From: Clostridia bacterium
GTDB taxonomy: Bacteria; Bacillota; Clostridia; TANB77; CAG-508
Direction of reading: 5' to 3'
NCBI GenBank assembly: GCA_900754085.1
Contig: CAAEBO010000021.1
Coordinates: forward strand, 1 to 55,838
DNA: 55,838 bases
A program made the position numbers and the translations under genes. The notes under the pieces were generated by a model. It did not search any database. It was given only the letters and a program-made list of their open reading frames with translations, and was not told the DNA's origin. This document shows positions 34,743 through 44,210 of the stretch, in pieces. The stretch's first letter is position 1, and every line of letters starts with the position of its first letter.

Positions 34743-34771
34743 ATTATACGACATTATGTTAAATTAGTCAA
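34743..34771 (-). promoter_or_regulatory. Promoter of the 79-residue gene
   Basis: TTGACT (34766-34771), 17 bases, TATAAT (34743-34748) on the minus strand. Confidence 0.8.
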
Positions 34772-34907
34772 ACTAACTATCTCGTGCTTTATGCAATAAA
34801 TATATTATTTACATTGTCTTTCACTCTATATTTTTCAATTTTGTATAAAGCTTTTTACTTAATTATTTATGACTATAATTCATCTTATCAATTTACATAA
34901 AAACTTA

Positions 34908-34936
34908 TTGACATTATTTACCTTTTTTAGTATAAT
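34908..34936 (+). promoter_or_regulatory. Perfect-consensus promoter of the 47/415-residue pair
   Basis: TTGACA (34908-34913), exactly 17 bases, TATAAT (34931-34936). It predicts a leader of about 57 nt before the 47-residue gene. Confidence 0.9.
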
Positions 34937-34960
34937 AAACATAGTGCGTAACACTAAAGA

Positions 34961-34991
34961 GAGGAGGATATCTTAGTTTTGTTCTAAGATA
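34961..34991 (+). promoter_or_regulatory. Ribosome site separated from its start codon by a hairpin
   Basis: GAGGAGGA (34961-34968) is followed at once by TATCTTAG (34969-34976), loop TTTTGTT, CTAAGATA (34984-34991), then nine bases and ATG at 35001. Linear distance from ribosome site to ATG is 32 bases, too far; folding the 8-bp stem brings the effective spacing to about nine. The promoter immediately upstream shows this region is transcribed. Confidence 0.75.
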
Positions 34992-35000
34992 GACATAATT

Positions 35001-35144
35001 ATGGAAGAAACAAATTTACCTACTAAAGAAGAATTAAAAAATATGTCTCCTAAAGAATTGGCAGACTATAAGTTAGAGTTAAGTCAACTTTCTTTAGAAA
35101 TAGACGAATTAATAAAAAAATGTGATGATATTTTATCAAAATAA
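35001..35144 (+). CDS. Small helical protein, 47 residues, first gene of a coiled-coil pair
   Basis: Encodes MEETNLPTKEELKNMSPKEL followed by an acidic/lysine helix ending 'KKCDDILSK'. The motif 'SPKELADYKLELSQLSLEID' predicts a single coiled-coil helix. It lies between a perfect promoter and the 415-residue gene, 44 bp apart. In-frame stops precede the ATG, so the start is fixed unless a later ATG (codon 15) is used. Translation should depend on the hairpin-bridged ribosome site. Not recognised; the layout parallels the 56- and 54-residue genes elsewhere in the window. Confidence 0.7.
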   Translation: MEETNLPTKEELKNMSPKELADYKLELSQLSLEIDELIKKCDDILSK

Positions 35145-35188
35145 AATATTAAGAGAGGATGGTGAAGCCTCGTACAAGGGGCAATAAT

Positions 35189-36436
35189 ATGGCAAGAGAA
35201 TTTTCGGAAATTAGTAGTGAATATTCAAAAAAGAAGGCAGCATTTCAAGATATAAAATTACACTTAGATGAAGTAATGAGCCTTAGAGAATCTATAGAGA
35301 ATTATGAGCAACAAATTAATTCTTTACAAGCAAAAAAAGCAAATCTTTCTATCTTTAATGCATTTTTCATGGAAGAAGATATATCTGCTAAACAAGCTGA
35401 TATAGATGCACAAATTAATCAAATAAAAGATGAAATACTTACTTTAAAAAATAATTCTTTATACAGATCAAAAGAGCAAATAGAAGAAGCTTCTTCAAGT
35501 TTAGATAGCTACATAGATGATCTAAATTCAAATAACGAATTTAAAAAAGTTGTAAGAGAACACTTAGTTAAAGATTCAGAAATGGTTATTTCTTCACTTG
35601 AAGAAAGTAAAAAGCAACCTACTCTTACACTTAATATTTTAAACAATATAGAAGAAAATGCTAAAGATGATATTTCTTTAAAAAGTCTTTTAACTTTAGA
35701 TAAAGACAAAACAAAATTATCTCTTCTAGAAGAATTACTTAACGAAACTAATAATATAAAACCAGGTAATAAAGGTTCTCAATCAGCACAAGCAAAAGCT
35801 GATAAAGAAATGGCATTAAAGGTATATAACAAACAAATAGCAACTATGAAAAGAAGAATTGAATCTAAAGGAAATATGTTAAAAACTTATATCACAAATA
35901 ATAAAGAAAAGTTAGGTATTCCAGATGATTTAGATATAAATTTTGATGATAAAAACTCTCCATTATATTCAATAGGAGAATATGTTAATCCAGATTCATC
36001 TATTAGCTTCGCAGATATGAAGAAAAAAGCTGATGATTCTTTAAAATATTATGATAATAAAATAGCTAATTTTGAAAATGTAATAAAATCTGCAAAAAAA
36101 GATGTTGAAACACTTAAATCTAAAAAAAGTTTTGTTGGTAATGGTTTACAATCTTTCGAAGATTTTGGTTTAGTTTCAAAAGTAAAAAGATTCTTTATTA
36201 GTATCGGAAAAGGATTTTCTAATTGGATAAATAACAAACCACATCCATTTAAAAATGCGTTTAATAATTTTAAAGAACCTGTTATAGACTCACAAACTAA
36301 AATAGTAGATACAAATAATAATTTTAAAGATTTTATTCATACAGAACTTGGACAAGATGCTTATTTAAAAGTAATTAATGAATATAAACAAAAAGTAAAA
36401 TCTCCTAACTCTCAAGAAGATAGAGATGATAGATAA
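35189..36436 (+). CDS. Unknown long coiled-coil protein, 415 residues
   Basis: Not recognised. It is highly charged and mostly helical: coiled coil at about 5-90 ('SLRESIENYEQQINSLQAKK'), a second helical block 90-230, then 'KRRIESKGNMLKTYITNNK' and 'NVIKSAKKDVETLKSKKSF'. Near the C-terminus a basic/aromatic patch 'VKRFFISIGKGFSNWINNKP' resembles patches in the 349- and 258-residue proteins. No signal peptide. I choose the ATG at 35189, seven bases after AAGGGG; an ATG at 35159 has no spaced ribosome site. It converges on trmFO and shares its 3' hairpin. Confidence 0.7.
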   Translation: MAREFSEISSEYSKKKAAFQDIKLHLDEVMSLRESIENYEQQINSLQAKKANLSIFNAFFMEEDISAKQADIDAQINQIKDEILTLKNNSLYRSKEQIEEASSSLDSYIDDLNSNNEFKKVVREHLVKDSEMVISSLEESKKQPTLTLNILNNIEENAKDDISLKSLLTLDKDKTKLSLLEELLNETNNIKPGNKGSQSAQAKADKEMALKVYNKQIATMKRRIESKGNMLKTYITNNKEKLGIPDDLDINFDDKNSPLYSIGEYVNPDSSISFADMKKKADDSLKYYDNKIANFENVIKSAKKDVETLKSKKSFVGNGLQSFEDFGLVSKVKRFFISIGKGFSNWINNKPHPFKNAFNNFKEPVIDSQTKIVDTNNNFKDFIHTELGQDAYLKVINEYKQKVKSPNSQEDRDDR

Positions 36437-36475
36437 GTATACCTAAAATTTTTAGTAAATGTAAGTTATAAGAAA

Positions 36476-37879
36476 TTAATTATGCAACAAAAATAAACGG
36501 TTTAAAAACCGTTTATTTTTTATTGTATCTTCTAATTTTTCCATTGCTCTATCTGCAAGTATTTTATATTTTTCTTTTTTATCTTTTATTCTTCTATCTA
36601 ATGCAGGTACTATTCCAAAATTGGCATTCATTGGTTGAAATTTTTCATTCTCTGTAGATATGTATGTAGCTAAAGCTCCTGTCATTGTTTCTACTGGCAA
36701 TATAAATTCTTCTTCTCTTTTAAAATTTAATACTGCATTTATTCCAGCCATAAGTCCAGAAGAAATAGATTCTACATATCCCTCAACACCTGTAATTTGT
36801 CCTGCAAAATACAAATTATCAATATTTTTCATTTTATATGTATTAGTAAGCAATTTGCTAGAATCTATAAAAGTGTTTCTGTGCATTACACCATATTTTA
36901 CAAATTCTGCATTTTCCAGTCCAGGAATTCTTGAGAATACTCTTTTTTGCTCTCCAAATTTCAAATTTGTTTGAAATCCTACTAAATTAAATATATTTCC
37001 CTCTGTATCGTCTTGTCTTAATTGTACTAACGCATATGGTCTTCTACCTGTTTTTGGATTAGTAAACCCTACTGGCTTTAAAGGACCAAATCTTAATGTG
37101 TCTTCCCCTCTTTTAGCCATTATCTCTATAGGCATACATCCTTCAAAAATTTCCCTCTTTTCAAAATTATGGAGTTCTACAACTTCTGCATTTACTAAAT
37201 TATTATAAAAACATTCATATTCTTCTTTTTCTAATGGTAAATTTATATAATTTTGTTTCTCTTTTGTACTTTCTAATCTTTTTTTCCAATCTTCTATATC
37301 TTCATTTTTTCCTCTTTCTTGTTCATATCTATCACCCCAAAAAGCAATATCAAAATTAATACTATCTTTAGTTACAATTGGAGCAGCGGCATCATAAAAA
37401 TATAATTTATCTTGGTTCGTTACTTTCGAAATTTCTTTAGCTAAATCATCTGAAGTTAGCGGTCCTGTCGCTATAATTGTAATCGCCTCTTCTAATAATT
37501 TCTGCAAATTAACTGCTTCTTCATTTATAACTTCTATATTTGGATTTTTGTTAATTTCCTCTGTAACTTTTTTTGCAAATATATCTCTATCCACTGCTAA
37601 AGCTTGCCCCGCTGGTACAGAAGTACTATCTGCTATTTTTATAAGCAATGAATCCATTCGTCTTAATTCTTCTTTTAAAAGACCACATGCATTTGTATGT
37701 AAATTTGATTTAAAGGAATTGCTACATACAATCTCTGCTAAATTACTATTAGAGTGTGCTGGCGAATATTTCTTAGGCTTCATTTCATATAATTTAACTT
37801 TTATTCCTCTTTTTGCAATTTGGTAAGCAGCTTCTGTCCCTGCTAATCCACCACCTATTACATTTATATAATCTTTCAT
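36476..37879 (-). CDS. trmFO: tRNA m5U54 methyltransferase TrmFO, extended C-terminus
   Basis: Folate- and FAD-dependent enzyme making 5-methyluridine-54 in tRNA, 467 residues, longer than the roughly 435-440 usual. The FAD site 'INVIGGGLAGTEAAYQIAKRG' and 'EIVCSNSFKSNLHTNACGLL' with a catalytic Cys are clear, as are 'PAGQALAVDRDIFA' and 'FAGQITGVEGYVESISSGL'. The last 13 codons (NKRFLNRLFLLHN) are encoded by the terminator-like hairpin and its T-run. The Arg in that tail is CGG (36509-36511); a +1 shift there would give Gly-Phe-stop within the hairpin loop. Confidence 0.93.
   Translation of the reverse strand: MKDYINVIGGGLAGTEAAYQIAKRGIKVKLYEMKPKKYSPAHSNSNLAEIVCSNSFKSNLHTNACGLLKEELRRMDSLLIKIADSTSVPAGQALAVDRDIFAKKVTEEINKNPNIEVINEEAVNLQKLLEEAITIIATGPLTSDDLAKEISKVTNQDKLYFYDAAAPIVTKDSINFDIAFWGDRYEQERGKNEDIEDWKKRLESTKEKQNYINLPLEKEEYECFYNNLVNAEVVELHNFEKREIFEGCMPIEIMAKRGEDTLRFGPLKPVGFTNPKTGRRPYALVQLRQDDTEGNIFNLVGFQTNLKFGEQKRVFSRIPGLENAEFVKYGVMHRNTFIDSSKLLTNTYKMKNIDNLYFAGQITGVEGYVESISSGLMAGINAVLNFKREEEFILPVETMTGALATYISTENEKFQPMNANFGIVPALDRRIKDKKEKYKILADRAMEKLEDTIKNKRFLNRLFLLHN
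36490..36522. terminator. Bidirectional terminator between convergent coiled-coil gene and trmFO
   Basis: AAATAAACGGTTT and AAACCGTTTATTT form a 13-bp stem with a 2-nt loop, T-runs on both outer edges. It terminates the plus-strand gene and lies inside the trmFO coding end on the minus strand. Confidence 0.85.
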
Positions 37880-37898
37880 CCTTTTCCTTTCTAAAAAC

Positions 37899-37929
37899 AG
37901 TATGTGTAAACTTATTGCTTACACATACT
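37899..37929 (-). terminator. Terminator after the SNF2 helicase gene
   Basis: AGTATGTGTAA and TTACACATACT form a perfect 11-bp stem followed on the minus strand by GTTTTTAG. Confidence 0.85.
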
Positions 37930-37945
37930 TATTTCATTTGTTCTA

Positions 37946-40900
37946 TTAATTAAATAATTCCATAATATCATCTTTGTTTAACTTATTAATAAATGTTGTT
38001 TGTGTACTAAGCATACTATCTATAAGTTTTGATTTCTTTTCTTGTAACTCGTAAATTTTTTCTTCTATAGAATTTTTAGTTATTAATTTATAAACTTGTA
38101 CGTTGTTTTTTTGACCAATTCTATATGCTCTATCTGTTGCTTGGTTTTCCGCAGACATATTCCACCATGGATCATAATGAATAACCATATCTGCACCTAT
38201 TAAATTAAGTCCTGTTCCACCAGCTTTTAGTGAAATTAAAAATACTTTTATATCTGGATTGTTATTAAAATCATTTACTAATTTAACCCTTTCGTCAACT
38301 TTTGTTTGACCTGTTAATTTATAATAATTAATACCTTCTTTAGCCAAATTTCCTTCTATTATATTTAACATAGATGTATATCCAGAGAAAATTAGTATCT
38401 TATGCTTTCCAGCAATTGCATCTTTTACTATTTCTATACATTGTGTTAATTTACTGCTTTCTCCCATGTAATCTTCTAAAAACAGTGATGGATGGCAACA
38501 TATTTGTCTTAGCCTTGTTAATAATGCTAATATTTTAATTTGAGATTTTTCAAATCCGTTTCCTTCAATTTCAGTCATAGCTTCTTTTTTAGCCTGTGCC
38601 AAATAAGATAAATATATTTCTAGTTGTTCACCTTGCATTTCGTTATTTAATACTGTTATACTTTTTTCTGGTAATTCTTTTAATACATCCTTCTTTACTC
38701 TACGAAGTACAAATGGTTCTATCATCATTTTTAATTTTTCCATAGCTTCTTGATTATTTTCTTTCATTATTGGAAGTTCATATAATTGTTTAAACTTTTT
38801 ATATGTAAACAAATATCCTGGCATTATATAGTCAAATATTGACCATAATTCTGCTAAAGAATTTTCTATCGGAGTTCCTGTTAAAGCATATCTGGTTTGA
38901 GCATTTATAGTCTTTAGTGATTTTGCATTTTGTGTATTACTATTTTTTATGTATTGTGCTTCATCTGCAATTTGATATTTAAACAATATATCTTCTCTTT
39001 TATATACTTCCATATCTCTTTTTAATAAATCATATGAAGTTATAACTAAGTCAAACTCTAGAATTTTCTTTATCTGACTTTCTCTTTCTTCTGATGTACC
39101 TCTTATAACTAATACCTTAATATCTTTTGCAAATTTTTCTATTTCACTTTTCCAGTTCAGTGCAAGTGAACTTGGTGTTATTACAATTGATGGTAATTTT
39201 ACCTTCGCATTTTCTTTATAATCTAATAATAAAGAAATTAATTGTACTGTTTTTCCCAATCCCATGTCATCTGCTAAAATTCCACCTAATCTGTAATCGT
39301 CTAGTATTTTTAACCATTTATATCCTATTTTTTGATAATATCTTAAAGTACAATTTAACCCTTTTGGTGTAACTATTTCATTATCATACTCTCTCTCATC
39401 TATGTTATTTACAATCTCTTTGTATTCCTTATCTTTTTGTATTTCTACATTCTTTACGTTTTCTAATAACTTGTTTAAATATAATGATCTGTATACTGGT
39501 ACTCTAATTTTCCCTTTTTCTAAATCTTTATAATCTACTTCCATACCATACTCTAGACTATTTAAAAATTTTATGTCTTCATTTTGTTCTAAGTCTAGAA
39601 AACTTCCATCTTTTAACCTATGGTATTTTTTTCTTAAATTATATTTACTTAAAATTTCTTTTAACTCACTTTTGTCAAAATCAAGCCCTGTTAAATCTAT
39701 ATTAAGTAAATTGTTCTCTATTTTTACGCCTACAGTTCCTAGTTTTGGTTGTCTTATTTCTTTTGTTTTAAAGTTATCTGTTACTAAAACTTCATATTTT
39801 TCTGTATAGTTATTTATATCTTGTGATAAAAATTTATATATTGCATCATCTGTTACTAAAACAAATCTTTTATTAGCAGAATCTAATAAAAATCCTGTTT
39901 TTCTACACATATTTAAAAAGTTTGATTCCTGTATTACATTTCTTGCAACCTTTGGTACATTTTTTATATCTAATGGGTTAAATGCAATATCTCCATATAT
40001 AAATTTTAATGTTGCCACTATATAATTGTTTTTATCAAAATCTAAAAACATTTTTACATCTAAATCTTTTGGAATATATTCTTTTAATTTTTCTGTATCT
40101 ATATTAGAAATATCTATATTATCTCTTAATTTTGGCAAAATTAATGAAAAGAAATCTGGTAATTCCTTTTTATTAAATCTTATTTCCCTTATAAAATTCT
40201 TTTTATATATTTCTAATAATTTTATAACTGTATTTTTATAACTTTTATTGCATCTGTATATTTTATCTTCTAAAATAAGATACACATATTCTTTTCCTTC
40301 TAAAACATAATATTCAAAAATATCTACTTTTTGAGTTAAAGAAAATTCTCCTTCTGAAACTTCTGTTAATTTAAATTTTATATTTGGCGCTTCTGGTATA
40401 AAAGCTATTTTTCCTTTTTCTCCATCTTGATTTATTTCTAACTTTTTACCCTTTACTATTTCGAAAAATTCATCTATACCTGTATTGCTTAAAATAATGC
40501 AATTATCACTTAGCACTTTTCCATAGTACCTATATCCTGCATTACCACTGCTATTAACATATTTTATAATCTCTGCATGTTTTAAAATAAAATCTAATAT
40601 TTGTAAACTACTTTCATCAAAATTTTCCCTAGTATGTATAAATTCCAATTTATTATTATATTTTACACTTTCTTTATTTAGCATACTTGTATAAAATTCA
40701 GATAAACTTTTTATTTTATAATATTTATCTGTTCCTAATTTAAATTCTACTTTAATTTCTTTATAATGACTATCAAAAATAATGTTAGGAATTATATTAA
40801 TATTTTTTCTCTCTTTTATTACATTTTCTTCTTCATCTATATTCTCTACTTCTGTGTTATAAAAAGCTGTAATCATTTGTTTAAAACCACGGTGGTCCAT

Positions 40901-41257
40901 TTTACTAGTATTTTCTTGTTTTTTATCTATATTATTTGCATATAGTCTTTCATATATAGGATTATTAATAAACTCTATCATTACAGACAAAATATGTTTA
41001 CATGTACAATAATTTTGGCTATTATCTGGGCACGAACATCTTACAGTTTCAATTTTTCCTTCTTCTATCTTAGAATATACTTCGTATGTATCCTTATTTC
41101 CTTTTACAGATCCTGATAATTCAAAATTATTTTTATTTTCATAATTTACATTTGTTATTGTTATTCTTTTATCTTCTACATATTCTAGTGCTTTTTGATA
41201 CCTTGTATCTCCTGCATTTTCACATAACTCTGCTATTATATCTTTATTTACTAACAT
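37946..41257 (-). CDS. SNF2-family DEAD/DEAH-like helicase with SWIM zinc finger
   Basis: A 1103-residue protein. The N-terminal SWIM zinc finger has CSC (74-76) and CKH (86-88) ligands; a long bacterial SNF2-associated domain follows; the ATPase lies at about 650-1100: 'GGILADDMGLGKTVQLISLL', 'IADEAQYIKN', 'ALTGTPIENSLAELWSIFDY', 'LISLKAGGTGLNLIGADMVI', 'ATDRAYRIGQKNNVQVYKLI'. Such proteins move on double-stranded nucleic acid or remodel protein-DNA complexes; the bacterial role is poorly known. Neighbouring genes give no defence context. Start spacing after GGGAGC is acceptable. Confidence 0.92.
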   Translation of the reverse strand: MLVNKDIIAELCENAGDTRYQKALEYVEDKRITITNVNYENKNNFELSGSVKGNKDTYEVYSKIEEGKIETVRCSCPDNSQNYCTCKHILSVMIEFINNPIYERLYANNIDKKQENTSKMDHRGFKQMITAFYNTEVENIDEEENVIKERKNINIIPNIIFDSHYKEIKVEFKLGTDKYYKIKSLSEFYTSMLNKESVKYNNKLEFIHTRENFDESSLQILDFILKHAEIIKYVNSSGNAGYRYYGKVLSDNCIILSNTGIDEFFEIVKGKKLEINQDGEKGKIAFIPEAPNIKFKLTEVSEGEFSLTQKVDIFEYYVLEGKEYVYLILEDKIYRCNKSYKNTVIKLLEIYKKNFIREIRFNKKELPDFFSLILPKLRDNIDISNIDTEKLKEYIPKDLDVKMFLDFDKNNYIVATLKFIYGDIAFNPLDIKNVPKVARNVIQESNFLNMCRKTGFLLDSANKRFVLVTDDAIYKFLSQDINNYTEKYEVLVTDNFKTKEIRQPKLGTVGVKIENNLLNIDLTGLDFDKSELKEILSKYNLRKKYHRLKDGSFLDLEQNEDIKFLNSLEYGMEVDYKDLEKGKIRVPVYRSLYLNKLLENVKNVEIQKDKEYKEIVNNIDEREYDNEIVTPKGLNCTLRYYQKIGYKWLKILDDYRLGGILADDMGLGKTVQLISLLLDYKENAKVKLPSIVITPSSLALNWKSEIEKFAKDIKVLVIRGTSEERESQIKKILEFDLVITSYDLLKRDMEVYKREDILFKYQIADEAQYIKNSNTQNAKSLKTINAQTRYALTGTPIENSLAELWSIFDYIMPGYLFTYKKFKQLYELPIMKENNQEAMEKLKMMIEPFVLRRVKKDVLKELPEKSITVLNNEMQGEQLEIYLSYLAQAKKEAMTEIEGNGFEKSQIKILALLTRLRQICCHPSLFLEDYMGESSKLTQCIEIVKDAIAGKHKILIFSGYTSMLNIIEGNLAKEGINYYKLTGQTKVDERVKLVNDFNNNPDIKVFLISLKAGGTGLNLIGADMVIHYDPWWNMSAENQATDRAYRIGQKNNVQVYKLITKNSIEEKIYELQEKKSKLIDSMLSTQTTFINKLNKDDIMELFN

Positions 41258-41353
41258 TTTTTAAGCTCCCAATACACATTTATTTTCAGTTTATTATTAT
41301 ATAATATTTTACTATTTTCCACAAGTGGTACACGCTCTTTTGTATAAATTTTC

Positions 41354-41383
41354 TAGGATTTTAAGATGTAATTTAAAATCCTA
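41354..41383. repeat. Hairpin upstream of the SNF2 gene
   Basis: TAGGATTTTAA and its near-complement TTTAAAATCCTA form an 11-bp stem about 100 bp upstream of the SNF2 start. It may be a second terminator for topA or a regulatory stem. Confidence 0.4.
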
Positions 41384-41410
41384 AATCATATTTTATTTTT
41401 ATATAAATTT

Positions 41411-41441
41411 TAAGAACTGTACCTTTAAGATACAGTTCTTA
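41411..41441 (-). terminator. Terminator of topA
   Basis: TAAGAACTGTA and TACAGTTCTTA form a perfect 11-bp stem with AT-rich flanks, about 50 bp after the topA stop. Confidence 0.8.
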
Positions 41442-41492
41442 TTTTCACATTCTCACAAATACTAATTAACAAAATACACATTCAATTTTTGT

Positions 41493-43481
41493 TTATTCCT
41501 CTTTTTTTTCTTCTTTTTTTGGTTTGCTCCAAGAGATATAATCACACTTATCTGGATTATTTTCACAAACATAAAATGTCCTTCTTGTTTTAGTTTTCTT
41601 TATTTGTACTTTTGCTCCACATTTTGGGCAAGGTTCCTCTATAGTTTCAATATATGGTTTTACATTTTTGCATTCTGGATATCCGGGACATGCTAAAAAT
41701 TTTCCATATCTACCGTATTTTACAACCATCATTTTTCCACACTTTTCGCATGGTACATCTGAAACTTCCTCTTCTAATTCTACATGTTCTAGTTCTTTCT
41801 CTACTTTTTCTAGTACCTTTTCAAAAGGTGCATAGAATTCTGAAATCATTTGTTTCCAATTTTCTTTTCCTTCTGCAATTTCGTCAAATTCATTTTCTAT
41901 ATCTGCTGTAAATTCTACATTTATAATATCTGGAAAATTCTCTGTTAATAATTTGTTTACAATCTTTCCAAGTTCTGTTGGAACCAATTGTTTTGACTCT
42001 TTTTCTATATATCTTCTCGCTATAATTGTTGTTATTGTTGGTGAATATGTACTTGGTCTACCTATATCTTTTTCTTCTAATGCTTTTACTAGGCTAGCTT
42101 CTGTATATCTTGGTGGTGGCTCTGTAAAACTTTGTTTTGAATCTATCTTTTCTTTCTTTACTTCTTGTGCTACTTCTAATAATGGTATTTGACCAACCAC
42201 ATCTTCCTTTTCATCAGTTCCTTCTACATATAATGTCATAAAACCTTTAAATTTAATAGCTTGACCATTTGCTTTAAAATTATAGTTATTTGCATTAATA
42301 GTTATTGCTAATGTGTCAAATATTGCAGATTTCATCTGGCTTGCCAAAAACCTATTATATATTAATTTATAAAGTTTATATTGGTCATTTGTTAAAGATT
42401 CTTTAATTTGATCTGGTTTTATTTCTATATAAGTTGGTCTAATAGCTTCGTGAGCATCCTGTGCGTCTGCTTTAGTTTTATAATATCTGTTTTCATAATA
42501 TTCTGGTCCATAAGTTCCCTCTATTACTTCTTTAGCTATTTTTCTAGCTTCTTCTGAAATTCTAGTAGAGTCTGTTCTCATATATGTAATTAACCCTACT
42601 GTTCCTTTTTCTGGTATTTTTACACCTTCATATAAAGTTTGCGCTACTGACATAGTCTTTTTTAAGCTAAAATTTAGCTTTCTAGATGCTTCTTGTTGCA
42701 TAGTACTTGTTGTAAAAGGTGGAGCTGGGTTTCTTTTTCTTTCTCCTTTTTTTACATCTGATACTATAAATTTTGCATCATTTATACTATTCAATATTTC
42801 TTCTACTTCTTCTTTAGTATGTATTTCTATTTTTTTATTATCTTTACCAACTAATTTTGCTTCAAATTTTTTCTTTGATTTAGTATCTAATAAATGTGCA
42901 ATTATATTCCAGTATTCTTCTGGTATAAAACTTTCAATTTCATTTTCTCTATCTACAATTAGTTTTACTGCGACCGATTGAACTCTTCCTGCTGATAATC
43001 CTTTTCTTACCTTTTTCCATAATACTGGACTTATTTTGTATCCTACAATTCTATCTAAAACTCGTCTTGCTTGTTGTGCATTAACTAAGTTTATATCAAT
43101 CTGTCTTGGCTCTTTTATTGCTTTTTGCACTGCTGTCTTTGTTATTTCGTTAAATGTTACTCTCGATTTACTTTCTTCTGGAATGTCTAATATATGAGCT
43201 AAATGCCATGCAATAGCTTCTCCTTCACGGTCAGGGTCAGTTGCCAAATATACTTTTTTAGCTGATTTTGCATCTTTTTTTAATGATTTTATTAAATCTC
43301 CCTTTCCTCTTATATTTATATATTCTGGTTCAAAATTGTTTTCTATATTAACTCCCAATTTTGACTTAGGTAAATCTCTAATATGCCCCATAGATGCAAC
43401 AACTTTTGTTCTTCCACCTAAGAATTTTTTTATTGTATTTGCTTTTGCTGGTGATTCTACTATTATTAATTTATCTGCCAT
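41493..43481 (-). CDS. topA: DNA topoisomerase I
   Basis: Relaxes negative supercoils; 662 residues from ATG 43481 (MADKLIIVESPAKANTIKKF) after AAAGGAG. TOPRIM residues 'ATDPDREGEAIAWHLA', catalytic Tyr in 'GLITYMRTDSTRIS', and 'PSTYSPTITTIIARRYIE' are standard. Two C-terminal zinc ribbons: CEKC...CPGYPEC and CPKC...CENNPDKC. The ordering near trmFO is common in Firmicutes, though an SNF2 gene lies between them here. Confidence 0.97.
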   Translation of the reverse strand: MADKLIIVESPAKANTIKKFLGGRTKVVASMGHIRDLPKSKLGVNIENNFEPEYINIRGKGDLIKSLKKDAKSAKKVYLATDPDREGEAIAWHLAHILDIPEESKSRVTFNEITKTAVQKAIKEPRQIDINLVNAQQARRVLDRIVGYKISPVLWKKVRKGLSAGRVQSVAVKLIVDRENEIESFIPEEYWNIIAHLLDTKSKKKFEAKLVGKDNKKIEIHTKEEVEEILNSINDAKFIVSDVKKGERKRNPAPPFTTSTMQQEASRKLNFSLKKTMSVAQTLYEGVKIPEKGTVGLITYMRTDSTRISEEARKIAKEVIEGTYGPEYYENRYYKTKADAQDAHEAIRPTYIEIKPDQIKESLTNDQYKLYKLIYNRFLASQMKSAIFDTLAITINANNYNFKANGQAIKFKGFMTLYVEGTDEKEDVVGQIPLLEVAQEVKKEKIDSKQSFTEPPPRYTEASLVKALEEKDIGRPSTYSPTITTIIARRYIEKESKQLVPTELGKIVNKLLTENFPDIINVEFTADIENEFDEIAEGKENWKQMISEFYAPFEKVLEKVEKELEHVELEEEVSDVPCEKCGKMMVVKYGRYGKFLACPGYPECKNVKPYIETIEEPCPKCGAKVQIKKTKTRRTFYVCENNPDKCDYISWSKPKKEEKKEE

Positions 43482-43572
43482 TTTATTCTCCTTTTTAGTT
43501 ATGGAATATTTTTCCACAATCTTTAATACATATTGTATTGTAGTTCATATGTTTGTTTTTTTCAAGTATTTT

Positions 43573-43872
43573 TTAGCATTTAACTAAATCTTCTATTACA
43601 TCCCCTAAAATAACTGGTGTTACTTCATTTCTTTTTAATATGTCTAATATAGAATTTTCCATTTTTTCGTCATTTGTTAATTTATCTATACTAGCTCTTT
43701 CTACTTTTATCCTATCTTCTATATATTCTGTTTTTATTACTTCTACTCCAAATATATCATTCCTACTTTTTAAATCTTTTATCTTATAATATTCTAGTTT
43801 TACTGGATATAATATCCCTTCCTTTCTTAATTCTTCTTTGTTCATAAATATTCCTCCAAAAAAAGTTTTCAT
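43573..43872 (-). CDS. DUF6514-like small protein, about 99 residues
   Basis: A small protein with the pattern 'VKLEYYKIKDLKSRNDIFGV', a central 'VERASIDKL', and 'NEVTPVILGDVIEDLV' at the end, which I associate with the clostridial DUF6514 family; its function is unknown. Two start codons are plausible: 43872 (MKTFFGGIF...) after a perfect AGGAGG, and 43845 (MNKEELRKEG) after GGAGGA. Both lie downstream of the promoter at 43901-43929, which rules out a longer reading to 43977. A Spo0A-box-like TGTCGAA is upstream. Confidence 0.6.
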   Translation of the reverse strand: MKTFFGGIFMNKEELRKEGILYPVKLEYYKIKDLKSRNDIFGVEVIKTEYIEDRIKVERASIDKLTNDEKMENSILDILKRNEVTPVILGDVIEDLVKC

Positions 43873-43900
43873 TTTCTTCCTCCTATGTTTTGTACATATT

Positions 43901-43929
43901 AATATATACTCTTCTTTAGGAGTATTCAA
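43901..43929 (-). promoter_or_regulatory. Promoter of the DUF6514-like gene
   Basis: TTGAAT (43924-43929), 17 bases, TATATT (43901-43906) on the minus strand, with TGTCGAA about 30 bp further upstream. Confidence 0.55.
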
Positions 43930-44210
43930 TATAAATCGATTTCCTATATTCTTACATTTTCGACATTGTTTTTTCATATTTTACTAATTTCTACTTTTAC
44001 CTATTTTATACTATTTTTTCTTTTGCTCATTTAATATATAAAAAAGTCGAAAAAAATCTTTTTAAGCAACATTTTATAATATTTTTTTCTATCGAAAAAA
44101 GAATAGCTCTTTTGAAATTTACTTTTTATTAAACAAATTCTGTTTACAAATTTAGTTAATTTCACTCCTGCTACTCTTTTCATCTTTTTTATTATTTATA
44201 ATTCAAAACA

